Assembly (NCBI GenBank): GCA_036583965.1
Contig: JAZBQD010000034.1
Span: 2,852,001 to 2,916,000, forward strand
Direction of reading: 5' to 3'
Length of the DNA: 64,000 nt
Source of the DNA: Prunella strophiata
Taxonomy: Eukaryota; Chordata; Aves; Passeriformes; Prunellidae
The stretch's first letter is position 1. Every line of letters starts with the position of its first letter. The position numbers were made by a program, and so were the translations under genes. Positions 32,367 through 42,485 of this stretch are shown piece after piece. The notes below the pieces were generated by a model. That model ran no database searches and was not told the DNA's origin. It saw only the letters and a program-made list of their open reading frames with translations.

Positions 32367-32735
32367 TGTGGCATTCACATTCTCTCAATCTCTGATTCTC
32401 TCTCTCCCAGGGTTTTTCCTGGGAAGCTGAAACACAGTGAGAAGCCTCAGAGAAGAGAAAAACAATTCTCATCTCTCTTTGCTGCTCCAGCTTTGCACAT
32501 GTGGGATGTGTTAGGAAGATTGTTCACCTGAGAGTGATTTGTTAAAAGGACACTGGTGCTTGTTTATATTGATTGGCCAATGTGTGGGGACTCTGGAGAG
32601 AGTCTGGGTTTTCCTGTAGTGTGTAATAGTATTCTTTAGTATTAATGTGATATAATATAGTTTAATAAAGCAATTGTTCAGCATTCTGAATCATGGAGTC
32701 TCGTGCCAATGATTCTCTCACCTTTCTGCTGTTAG
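32367..32735 (+). mobile_element. LTR of ERVL-like family
   Basis: Contains the familiar songbird LTR words GGGTTTTTCCTGGGAAGCTGA, GAAGCCTCAGAGAAGAGAAAAACAATTCTCATCTCTCTTTGC, TTGATTGGCCAATGTGTGGGGACTCTGGAGAGAGTC and GTTTAATAAAGCAATTG (poly-A signal about 32662), then CATGGAGTCTCGTGCC. The start is taken at TGTGGCATTCAC. The 3' end is diverged and its edge is approximate; no target duplication was found. Confidence 0.7.
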
Positions 32736-33132
32736 GCAGGTGCTGTTTGAAGGCAGCTCTTCCCTTCTCAGCTGCAAATTGCTGGCACTGGTGTGGGCAG
32801 GTGCCAGCCTGTCCCTGAGGGGAGCAGACCTGTGCCACCCCCTGGGCTGCTCCAGCCTGCCCAGCCCTGGCTCATGCTCTCAGTGCCCCCCTCCCTTCTG
32901 GAGGATGGGATCAGAGGGGAAGAGCTAAAGGCAGGTGTTGGGGGGAAGGCACAGCCCTACCAAACCCAGGGATCACAGGCAGCCCCAGCAGCTCCCTGCT
33001 GCTCCATTCCTGCTGGGGTTGGACACTAACACATCCAAAGTGCTGATGGCCTGGCTTTCTCTGGGTGAACACCCCTGAGCACCAGGCAGGGGAGCAAAGA
33101 GCTGCTGCCCTGGCTGGGCAGGGAGGATGCTC
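32736..33132. other. unique non-coding sequence
   Basis: Short GC-rich spacer between two LTRs. Nothing recognised. Confidence 0.35.
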
Positions 33133-33864
33133 TGTCTTAGGCTGGAAATGGGGGTGTGTGCTCTGTTCCTATCTGATGGGGCAGTTCTCTCCTGTTCATG
33201 GGGCAGTTTTCTCTTTATCTCTCCCACAGCCAATCCTCCCTCCAGCAGATCTCTTCTGTTCATGGGCCATTAATTATTAATTATCTTCTGTCCATGGCCA
33301 CTGAGTGTCCCTGCATGGCTGATCAAATTCCATCATCCCACTGGGAGATGCTCTGTCCAGGGCAGGAGCCAAGCATTCCTGCCTGGATAGAATCTGACCC
33401 TGGAACACCCCAGCAGCCTTTGCCCACTGCTGCATTCCCAGAGGAGCAGCTTTCTTCTCCTCTGCATTCCCAGAGGGAGAACAGGCCCATCTGCAGCAGC
33501 CCTGGAGCTGCAGAGGAAAACTCCCCCCTTGTGCAGGATCCCTGCTCCAGCAGAACCAGCCCTGGCACTGCAGGAGGGCTGCAGCCACCATGGCATGGGA
33601 CTGTGCCACCACCCTGACACACAGGGGCTCAGCTCCTGCTCTGACTCTGGCAGTGGTTTGGTTTGTTTGTACTATTACATTTTGGGGTTCTGTTTTGTTT
33701 TTAATTTTCCTAGTAAAGAACTGTTATTCCTATTCCCATATCTTTGTGTGAGAGCCCCTTAATTTCCAAATCATAATAATTCAGAGGGAGGGGGTTTGCA
33801 TTTTCCATTTCAGGGGAGGCTCCTGCCTTCCTTAAGCAGACACCTGCCTTTCCAAACCAAGGCA
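33133..33864 (+). mobile_element. complete solo LTR, ERVL-like, 5-bp target duplication
   Basis: Starts TGTCTTAGGCTGG and ends CCAAACCAAGGCA. It contains CCACTGAGTGTCCCTGCATGGCTGATC, GCATTCCCAGAGG repeats, CTAGTAAAGAACTGTTATTCC and AATTCAGAGGGAGGGGGTTTGC, all typical of an abundant songbird LTR family known to me. The flanks are a perfect TGCTC at 33128-33132 and 33865-33869, a 5-bp duplication as expected for ERVL-type integration. There is no internal viral sequence. Open frames inside are incidental. Confidence 0.9.
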
Positions 33865-33869
33865 TGCTC

Positions 33870-34496
33870 CATCCCCCAGACTGTGCTGCACAACACTCCC
33901 ACCCTGCTGTCCCCATCACCCCCAGCCTCATCTATAGAAGCTGACATCCCAGCTCTGCCCAGTTGGAGAAGGATGCTTCAAATCTCCCCAGAAAGTGGCT
34001 TCCTTCTTCCCAGAAGCAGGCTCTGAACTGCACTTTGAGGGCTCCCAGTGCCTGCCAGAGCCATCCCTGCTCTCGGGCTGCCTCCCTCTCAGTACATGGC
34101 AAGCGGGGCCATTTGCCAATGTTTGTGTCTCCACAAACAGTCTGTCAGCATTTTGGTGTGTGGCTTCAGCTGGGATCAGCTCTGCCTGCTCTCCCCATTA
34201 AATGGCAGAGCTGTGTGCAAACACCCTGGCACCAAACCATCTGGGGCACGCTCGGGGCCAAGTGCAGAGCTCCCAGTGCCATGTGTCACACACCCCCTGG
34301 CACCACGGCCAAGGACGGCTGCAGGATTGGCATTCCTGCACTCTGGTGCCATGGCTGGCACAGGGAGCCACCCCTGCCCTGCCCACGGGGCTCTCCTCTC
34401 CCACCAGGACTGCCCAGCTGCTCCCAGGGCAACAGAGAGCAGAGTGCAATGAATGAATGAATGAAACAGGCTGTGGAGGAGCAGCAGGGATGAGAG
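33870..34496. other. unique non-coding sequence
   Basis: No exon or repeat recognised except a short GAAT run (about 34448-34464). Confidence 0.35.
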
Positions 34497-34615
34497 AGGC
34501 ACAGAACCCTGGAATGTGCTGAGCTGGAAGGGACCCACAAGGATCACCAAGCTCAGCTGCTGGCCCTGCACAAGGATTGTTGTGTCCAGCTCTTGGAGAG
34601 CCCCAAGCTGCTGGT
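34497..34615 (-). mobile_element. CR1 LINE fragment, 3' end
   Basis: The plus strand reads CACAGAACCCTGGAATGTGCTGAGCTGGAAGGGACCCACAAGGATCACC..CTGGCCCTGCACA, the reverse complement of a CR1 3' end of the same subtype as 13103 and 59698. Short. Confidence 0.8.
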
Positions 34616-35827
34616 GGAAACAACTTCTCATTGCTGACAGTACATGAATCCCCCTTCCCATTCCCTGACAAGCTTCCCTGGCCTTCACTCCTGGAGCTGC
34701 TGACATTCCCTCCCTCCCTGGCTCACTGTGGTGGGAGAGGAGAGCAGGACAGACTGCCTGCCAAGGTGGCACCCTGGTGTGGCCCAGCCTTGCTTGCACA
34801 GAGGCTGTCTGAGCCCTGTGGTGAGACCATGGGTATATGGCTAGGTTCTGTCCAGGCTGAAGGGCTCTGGAATTGGTTTCTGGCCCAGAAACCTGGATTC
34901 AGGTGCCTTTACCTTCAGCCTGACCTCTGCTCTGTCCTCCAGCCTCAGCAGCCTGCACCAAGAGCAGATCCTGGCTTCTGCCCAGGGTCACATCCTGCCG
35001 TGGTTTGGCTGCTGCAGGAGAAGAGCAAACTGGAGGAGGAGGTGTGTGAGATGTGAGACATCCTGCCTGACATGGCTGGAGGAGACACCAGTGCCCTGCA
35101 GCAGCCAGGGGTCTCCTGAGCTAGCCTGGTGCTCCCACAGAGCATCCCTGCTCCCCAGAGCTGTGTGTGCCCCCAGGAAGCTGCTGGCATGCTCCCCTGC
35201 CTTTCCTCATTGCTGATCTGTGAGGACCTTGAGTGGTTCCTTGGAGAAGAGTTCCACATTCCTGCTGGACACTGGTGAGATGTGGGTTCCCCCAGGCCCA
35301 GGGTTCTCCTCAGCACCTGCACAGTGAAGGCCTTGTTGCTCTCACTTGGCTCCAGATCAGGATTCCAGCTAAGGCCAACAGCAGAGGTGATGATTTATTT
35401 TACATATCTGAACCTCCCCTTGCTTGGAGAACTTTGGGTCACCAAGGAGTGGAGCAACTCAAAGCTGCAAGGACAGGTGACACTGCAAGTGTCACTGGTG
35501 GAAGAAGGCACCCAGTCCCACTGTGGACAGTCCACAGGCTCAGGGTTTGTGCAATGGGGCACAATCCCAGTCCTGAGGTTCCATTTTGGTGGTACTGCTG
35601 GTGTTGTGTTCATTTATTATGTTCAAGTGCTATTTCCTTCCAAAACAACACGCTGATGTTTCCTGAGGCTGCAAGGATGGAGCAATCAGCATCCCCACCA
35701 AGAGGGGCCATCAAGAGCTGCATATGACAAACACAGAACTGATCTAAGATCAGGTCCTAGCAATCATTTCCCAGTTCTGCCACTGACAGAAATGTGTGTC
35801 ACACCTATGATTATCATTAAACTGCAG
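34616..35827. other. unique non-coding sequence
   Basis: About 1.2 kb without recognised exon, RNA gene or transposon. Open frames of up to about 200 codons lack domains and are GC-driven. Confidence 0.35.
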
Positions 35828-35880
35828 AAAAAAAAAAAAAAAAAAAAAAAAAAAAACAAAACAAAACAAAAAAAAAAACA
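35828..35880. repeat. poly-A tract with AAAAC variants
   Basis: A run of about 30 A followed by AAAAC-type repeats and more A. Either a microsatellite or the tail of an old retroposon whose body I do not recognise. Confidence 0.9.
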
Positions 35881-36635
35881 ACCTACAATGGAAACAAGAT
35901 TAAAAACTGAGCCAGAGCAAGCACAGAGCCCCCATGGCCATTGCCCCATCACAGGAGCCTGATCCCCTTGCCATGCCTCCCCCAGCCTGGAGCAGAGGGT
36001 GCAGAGCTGGGAAGTGCCTGACTCCAAAGGCAGCTCCTCCCAAAATAGCACAGCCTGCCTCTGTTATCTGCTGCCCTTCAGGAGACCAAGAACAGCCATA
36101 AACATCCATCCCAGCTCCTGGGGCTGCCCAGGAGCAGCAGCCAGCCACCAGATCACACCCAGCACACACTGGGAGCTCGCTGAGGATGCACAGAGGCCAG
36201 GTCTGGGGTTGGTATGTGCAGGGCAGAGCTGCCTGTCTGCCTGGCCTCAGCCTGGGCTGGCTGGGACACACCACAGGTGACATCCAGGTGTCCCCCTGTG
36301 GTGGTGCCCCCCTGGGAATGGGCTGAACTGGGTCTCAGCAAGGCGTGGGGGCTGCAAGTTCCTGCTGAAACGTTCATCAGCACCAGTTTGGTCACAGACA
36401 TGCCTGGGGGAATCAGCTCGGGGGTGGGATGTGCTCCTGGGGGAGATGCAGGCAGCCAGGCTTTTTCTACCCCTGCACAAGGGAAGGAGGGGCAGGAATA
36501 GGGTCAGAAGTGGGGGGGTAGGGAGAGCTGGGGAGCTGGAAGAGGATAAATCAGTTTGGGATTAGAAGGTGGCACTGGCAACCTGCCATGTGACAGGCAG
36601 GCTTGCACAGCCAGGAGCCCAGCTGTCAGCCTGGT
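35881..36635. other. unique non-coding sequence
   Basis: No feature recognised. Confidence 0.35.
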
Positions 36636-36760
36636 GGCAGCAATTAAATGAGGTATCGATTGAGGAATTGTTGTCTGCAGGGTTTAAAGATAAGATCGAT
36701 GGAGACCAAAAGGTTTAGGCTCCGTTTACTAATTAGTCAGGCACGCTTGGGAGAGAAGCC
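36636..36760. promoter_or_regulatory. candidate enhancer with paired ATCGAT, GATA and TAATTAG sites
   Basis: Within 125 bases are ATCGAT at 36655-36660 and 36695-36700 (CUT/ONECUT-type core), AGATAAG at 36688-36694 (GATA site) and CTAATTAG near 36730 (homeodomain), plus AATTAAATG. The surroundings are GC-rich and lack such words. Conserved regulatory function is inferred, not shown. Confidence 0.3.
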
Positions 36761-37205
36761 TTTGGAGCCAGGAGAGCTGAGCTGTGCACAGGCAGCAGTG
36801 CCAGTGTGCTGGGTGCCCCCTCCCCACCTCACCACTGCCGGCTCTCTGGTGCCAGGGGGTGAACGGGCACCGGGGGCAGTGCCAGGGATTTCAATCAGCT
36901 GCCTGGGGGCAGTGGGCAGGCCCAGGATTCTGTCTGCACTGGGATGGAGAGCTGCTTTCCTCCCAAGGCAGGGGTGTGGGAAAGAGGGGCTGTGCATGTG
37001 CTTGGTCTGGGGAGGAGTAAACCAAGAGTGGAGCTGCTCCCTTTGAATTGCAAATTGTCTGGGGGTGAATTGATCCTTTTCTTGGGCTCTGGCATTAGTT
37101 GCAGCCTGAACACATTTCTCTTCCCCCTGCTCCTTGCAGCAGCCCAGGACAGAAAGCAATGTGGCCAGCTTGTGGCTTCTGTGTGATTCTGCAGCTGGGA
37201 GAGCA
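36761..37205. other. unique non-coding sequence
   Basis: No gene recognised. Ends at the start of the duplicated module. Confidence 0.35.
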
Positions 37206-38118
37206 GACGATGACTTCTCTTTGTGCTTTGTCCCCTCCTCCCACAGGACATGATCAAGGGGACGGCAGGAACGGCTCGCCTGGATTGTGGTTTGGTGGCC
37301 ACAGGGGCAGCCGGGCCAGCCCGTGGGGATGTCTCGGCGTCGAGGCTGCTCCCCCTGCCCGGGGCTGCCGCAGGATCCCTCCTTTCATCTCAGCTCCCCA
37401 GGAACACCCCAGCCGGCCAACAGAGGAGGCTCAGGAGCTGTCCCGATGGGTCCTGTGACCCAGGGCCGGCCTGGGGACACGGCCACCACAGTCACGGGTC
37501 ACCCAGGCTCGGAGCCGTGACACCCGCCCAGGGCATGAGCGGGCACCGGCCCGGGGGAAACATCCTCGGGCTGCATTCCCTGCCCGGGCCGGTCCCGCTG
37601 CTCCTGCAGTGGCCAGCCCGGGCAGAGCCGGGCAGAGCCGGGCAGAGCCGGGCAGAGCCGGGCAGAGCCGGGCAGAGCCGGGCAGAGCCGGGCAGAGCCG
37701 GGCAGAGCCGGGCAGAGCCGGGCAGAGCCGGGCAGAGCCGGGCAGAGCCGGGCAGAGCCGGGCAGAGCCGGGCAGAGCCGGGCAGAGCCGGGCAGAGCCG
37801 GGCAGAGCCGGGCAGAGCCGGGCAGAGCCGGGCAGAGCCGGGCAGAGCCGGGCAGAGCCGGGCAGAGCCGGGCAGAGCCGGGCAGAGCCGGGCAGAGCCG
37901 GGCAGAGCCGGGCAGAGCCGGGCAGAGCCGGGCAGAGCCGGGCAGAGCCGGGCAGAGCCGGGCAGAGCCGGGCAGAGCCGGGCAGAGCCGGGCAGAGCCG
38001 GGCAGAGCCGGGCAGAGCCGGGCAGAGCCGGGCAGAGCCGGGCAGAGCCGGGCAGAGCCGGGCAGAGCCGGGCAGAGCCGGGCAGAGCCGGGCAGAGCCG
38101 GGCAGAGCCGGGCAGAGC
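37206..38118. repeat. higher-order unit 1: module plus (GGCAGAGCCG)50
   Basis: A CpG-rich module starting GACGATG (37206) is followed by a perfect 10-bp array, about 50 units from 37621 to 38118, that ends exactly where a second GACGATG module begins. The module includes GACATGATCA, CCAGCCCGTGGGGATGTCTCGGCG and CACGGGTCACCCAGGCTCGGAGCCG. It also carries about 110 bases (37511-37620) missing from unit 2. Unit period 10 with GGG every 10 bases gives G3 runs spaced by 7-base loops. Confidence 0.96.
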
Positions 38119-38750
38119 GACGATGCTTTGTGCCCTCTTTGTGCTTTGTCCCCTCACTCCCAGACAGGACATGATCAGAGGGGGACAGGCAGGAAACGGG
38201 CTCGCCTGGATGTGGTTTGGGTGGCCTTTGAGAGCGTCTCCTTGCTTCGTTCATGTGGCCACAGCAGCGGGGCCAGCCCGTGGGGATGTCTCGGCGTCGA
38301 GGCTGCTCCCCCTGCCCGGGGCTGCCGCAGGATCCCTCCTTTCATCTCAGCTCCCCAGGAACACCCCAGCCGGCCAACAGAGGAGGCTCAGGAGCTGTCC
38401 CGATGGGTCCTGTGACCCAGGGCCGGCCTGGGGACACGGCCACCACAGTCACGGGTCACCCAGGCTTCGGAGCCGGGCAGAGCCGGGCAGAGCCGGGCAG
38501 AGCCGGGCAGAGCCGGGCAGAGCCGGGCAGAGCCGGGCAGAGCCGGGCAGAGCCGGGCAGAGCCGGGCAGAGCCGGGCAGAGCCGGGCAGAGCCGGGCAG
38601 AGCCGGGCAGAGCCGGGCAGAGCCGGGCAGAGCCGGGCAGAGCCGGGCAGAGCCGGGCAGAGCCGGGCAGAGCCGGGCAGAGCCGGGCAGAGCCGGGCAG
38701 AGCCGGGCAGAGCCGGGCAGAGCCGGGCAGAGCCGGGCAGAGCCGGGCAG
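38119..38750. repeat. higher-order unit 2: module plus (AGCCGGGCAG)28
   Basis: Second copy of the module (38119-38470). It is almost identical to unit 1 from 38267 onward (offset about 957) and more diverged in its first 140 bases. It runs directly into 28 perfect 10-bp units at 38471-38750. The module-array pair is therefore a tandem duplication of higher order. A 589-codon plus-strand open frame spans both arrays and modules but reflects the stop-free 10-bp unit and GC-rich modules. Confidence 0.96.
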
Positions 38751-40175
38751 CCGGAGTCACCCGAGCCCGAACCGGCCCCGGGGGTGGCGGCACGAAAGGG
38801 AGGGATGGAAGGGAAAACAGAGATCAAGGACACCGTGACGCCATGTGGCTGTCGCAGGGTGTCTCATGCTTTCGCAGCAGGGCTGGGCAGATTTATGGCT
38901 TTGTCTTGAGGGTCTGGAGCCAGCCTCCACTTATTTCACATTTAGGAGGCAGTTTCCTTTGCTCTTGCTCTTTCTTTTTCTCTGGCTTGTAAAGCTGCAT
39001 GTCCCACGCTGGAGCAGACCCATGTCCTTGTCCTCTGCATACAGAATCAGTGCCTGGGACAGATACTGTGTCTCTGCCAGTGCCAGACAGAACCAAACAG
39101 GGTCTAAGGGATCATTGTTTTCCTGCTCTTGTCATACAGCTCTGTGCCACTGCAGGGTCCAGGAACTGAATTTAACAATCCTTCTCTCTGGGAGACACAA
39201 ACCTGGCAGCTGGCACAGGGGCTGCCAAAGCTGTGATGTTCTTCCAATGTGGATTTTCCTTTCTCTATTCTCCCCCAGCACTGGGGCTGACCACCCTGCC
39301 TATGACCACCTGTCCAGCTAAGAGGGAACAGGATCTCCTGTGCTTTCTGTGGGTTTCAGAGCCAGCAGATGTCCTTTAGACTCTCTGCTCCAGGAGCCAT
39401 TTCAGCCCATGCCACCCTCTCCACAGGGCTGTGATGGATGAGAAATGCAGGAGACTGACAGAGCTCAGGGCCCTGGCTCGTGATGTGACTCTGAGTGTTG
39501 AGCATGAGATCAGAGCTCTGCTTTCTTCCTCCTGGAGAGGTTGCAGGAAGCACCCAAGCTGACCCACTCTTCTCCCTGCCAGGAGGAAGGCTGGTGGGTG
39601 GCTGATGAAGGGCACCCCAGTGTCACCCTGACCTCCAAAGCAGTTCTGGGGGACCCTTAGCTGTTTTCCAGGCCATGGTGCTGTGATAAAGCACTTGAAG
39701 AGTTCCCCAGGGGAGATGCAGATAAGGACAGACCCATCTGCAGAGAGATAGAAAAAGCTCCAGAAATCAGTCTGGGTCTCCCAGCAGATGCAACAAGTGA
39801 ACTCCATAACTGATAATTTCCCATTTCCAGGCTGCCAGAGCATGCAGGAGGCACTGCTGCCTCCACAGGTCCCCAGGACAGAGGGGACAGCAGAGCTACT
39901 CCCACTCTCCTCCATTTTCCTCCTGTCATCTGCTGTGATCCAGCAGCAGAGAGAACAAAGAGCAGGCATTGGGAAAGCTGTTACAGCTCTCCACTGGGGC
40001 TGCTGTGAAGCACCAGGGAGCAGGAGCAGGACTGAACCTTTCCAAGAGAAGCACAGCACCTTTCTGGGCCTCCCCATACCCTCAAGGTGGTTATTTCTCT
40101 TTAGCACAGACACATCTACAGGCAGACAAACAACCCCAGCAGCAGGCAGGAGGTTTCTTGGCTGAGCAGAGGAAA
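38751..40175. other. unique non-coding sequence
   Basis: A short CpG-rich tail (38751-38800), then ordinary unique sequence. No exon, RNA gene or transposon recognised. A 268-codon minus-strand frame at 39376-40182 has no domain I know and is treated as chance. Confidence 0.35.
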
Positions 40176-40179
40176 TCTC

Positions 40180-40535
40180 CATCTTTTAGGCTCAAGGGAG
40201 GTCTCATCCATGTGTATAAAAACCTAAAGGGAGGGTGCAGAGATGGGGCCAGGCTGTTCTCACTGGTGCCCAGTGACAGAACAAGAGGAGATGGGAACAG
40301 ATGGAAACACAGGAAGATCCCTCTGAGCATCAGGAAACATTCTTCCCTTTGAGGGTGGCCAAGCACTGGCACAGGTTGCTCAGGGAGTTGTGGAGTCTCC
40401 ATCCTCTGAGGTGTTTCAAAGCTGTTTGGACATGGAGCTGGGCAACTGGCTCTGGGTGGTCCTGCCTGAGCAGGGGGCTGGGCCAGGTGACTTCAGAGTT
40501 CCCTGCCAACCTCAGCCAGTCTTGTGATGCTGAGA
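40180..40535 (+). mobile_element. CR1 LINE fragment, 3' end
   Basis: The plus strand shows GTATAAAAACCTAAAGGGAGGGTGC, GATGGGGCCAGGCTGTTCTCACTGGTGCCCAGTGACAG, GCACAGGTTGCTCAGGGAGTTGTGGAGTCTCCATCC and TTCCCTGCCAACCTCAGCCAGTC. This is a sense CR1 3' region with a degraded tail (TTGTGATGCTGAG). One of only three sense-strand copies here. Confidence 0.92.
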
Positions 40536-41520
40536 TCCTGCTGGAGGCAATTTTCCCTTGCTCTTCTTTCCAACTTCTTCCTTCTTCCCTTAGATTCTTC
40601 TCTCTGCTTCCCACTAATGTGCCCAGGTTGGTGGCTGTGACAGATGCCACACTGACCTGTGTGGGGCCAGGTGGACATGGATGGCTCTCCCAGGCAAAGG
40701 AAGGTGTTTGCCTGCCCAGCCACAGCCCTGGGAAAGCAGCAGGCTCCACATGCAGGAAACTTCACTGACTCTCTCCAGCCAGAAGGGGCAGGAAGGCTGG
40801 GAACTCCCACCTGAGCTGGCCTTGGCCCCTCCAGCACTGGGACTGACGTGGGACTCAGCCAAGGAGCTCTTGGCAATGGGCTCTGCACAGAAAGCAGGGC
40901 TGCCCCTGGGAGCACAGCCCACGCCAGGCTGGTTCCTGCTGCCCAGGCTTCCTCCCACCCAGCCTTCCCTTCCTCAGATCCAGGTCACTGCCTCTTGCCC
41001 TCCCACCACCAGAGGTGGTGAATAATTCACTCCATTGCTGTCATTACCTCCAAGGTATTTATAGTGCACGATTGGTGCCCACAGAGAGCTCCCTCTCCTG
41101 AGCTCCATCAGTTGCATTGTCTCTCCCTCTCCTCCCCACTGCTCATTGCTGCTCTGTGTTTGCTCACCTCTTGCATTTTGTTTGGTTCCTTGCATCCTTG
41201 GACCACGGGGGCCAAGGCTCTCTCCTTTCCCCCAGTTTCTCCACTGGGGCCCCAATGTGGTGGGCAAACTCACCCAGAGGTGCCAGGGGCACAGTGGGTG
41301 CTGTGAGGCTGCAGGGTCACCTCTCTGCTGGCTGGGCATTCCATGTGATCCCTCTGTGGCACATGCCCACAGGGAGGAGAGGCTCAGCCAGGGTGGTGGG
41401 GTGGGTTTCTTGCAGAGCAAGGGCAGCTGGAGCATGTGGTGGGTGAGCTCCTGCTGCTCCTGCAGTGCCTGGATGGGTCATTGCTGACTCCAGCTCTGCC
41501 TCCACAGGTTTTGGGGTCAG
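40536..41520. other. unique non-coding sequence
   Basis: No repeat or exon recognised. Confidence 0.35.
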
Positions 41521-41524
41521 GAGG

Positions 41525-41977
41525 TGTTGCAGTAAGGTAGAAAAATCATAAAGAAAGGCTTCATAAAATCAAGCATGCTCTCCTAAAATCAGTGGCTGGC
41601 CTTGTCAGGCTAGTCCTTTGCAATTTCCCATGTGAAAGCAAGCCTGGTGTGAGCAGTCCATTAGCATAACAATCTATTCCTGGGTGAAAAACACCCAGCA
41701 CCTGTATAAACTGTTTTTACACCGTTAGATAGAAAAATTAAATTATCTCTCACGAACTTCTCCTGCACATACACACTGGGGATTAGAGTGACCAATGAAT
41801 ACAGAATAACAACTTGTTACTAACCAATAAGGAACTGGCTAGAAAGCTGATAACCAACTAGAGTCACACACAGGTCTGTAAAATTGTGTAAAAAGGAGTT
41901 ATGAGAATAAAGGGGCTTTTTCCACCATAGAGAAAATGGAGTCTAGTGTGATTTATTTCCATAAGGAGCAACTTAAG
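41525..41977 (+). mobile_element. probable solo LTR of an endogenous retrovirus
   Basis: An AT-rich island begins TGTTGCAGTAAGGTAGAAAAATCATAAAG. It has CCAATAAGG, a TATA-like TGTAAAATTGTGTAAAAAGG and GAGAATAAAGGGGCTTTTTCCACC (poly-A signal about 41909) before TGGAGTCTAGTG. That order is the LTR plan of a class I ERV. I found no clear target duplication, so both edges are approximate. The family is not one I can name. Confidence 0.6.
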
Positions 41978-42384
41978 GTGATGTATGGCTTAGAGTCCTG
42001 GGCCAGGTGGGATGGGGTTCTGAGCAGCCTGGTCCAGTGGGTGGCACCCCTGCCCATGGCAGGGGTTGCAGTGAGATGAGCTCAAAGGTCCCTGGGAACC
42101 CAAACCATCCTGGGATTATATGAGGGCAGATTTGTCCCTAGTAGTTTTTGGGTTGGGCCATGCTGCACTGTAGAGCTCTCTCCTCCATGAGGAGCCATCC
42201 ATCTCTCATGCCCATGGCAGGACTCAGTGTCACTCCCAGAGCCCCAAACTCTCAGGGTCTGCCACCAGAGTTGCTCCAGAGCAACATGTGGTTTTGAGCT
42301 GTCCCCCATGGTTCAGGAGGCACCACAGCTCTGCAAAGTGGGCACAGAAACCTCCTGCTCAGGGATGCCTCACTGGCCTGGAGA
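41978..42384. other. unique non-coding sequence
   Basis: Nothing recognised. Confidence 0.3.
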
Positions 42385-42387
42385 TAA

Positions 42388-42485
42388 GCACAGAATCAGG
42401 GAATCATTAAGGCTGGAAGAGCCTTCTAATATCATCATTCTAATGCACCCCTAAACTCTGTCCCTAAGCACTGCAAGCCAGGGTT
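42388..42485 (-). mobile_element. CR1 LINE fragment, older subtype 3' end
   Basis: The plus strand has GCACAGAATCAGGGAATCATTAAGGCTGGAAGAGCCTTCTAATATCATC..AAACTCTGTCCCTAAGCAC, the reverse complement of an older CR1 subtype tail. Confidence 0.7.

Noticed and set aside
37223..38992. 589-codon plus-strand open frame
   Set aside because: It is carried by the stop-free 10-bp array and GC-rich modules. All other frames on both strands are long here too, and the peptide is a simple 10-residue cycle.
39376..40182. 268-codon minus-strand open frame
   Set aside because: No domain or splice context; composition can explain a frame of this length.
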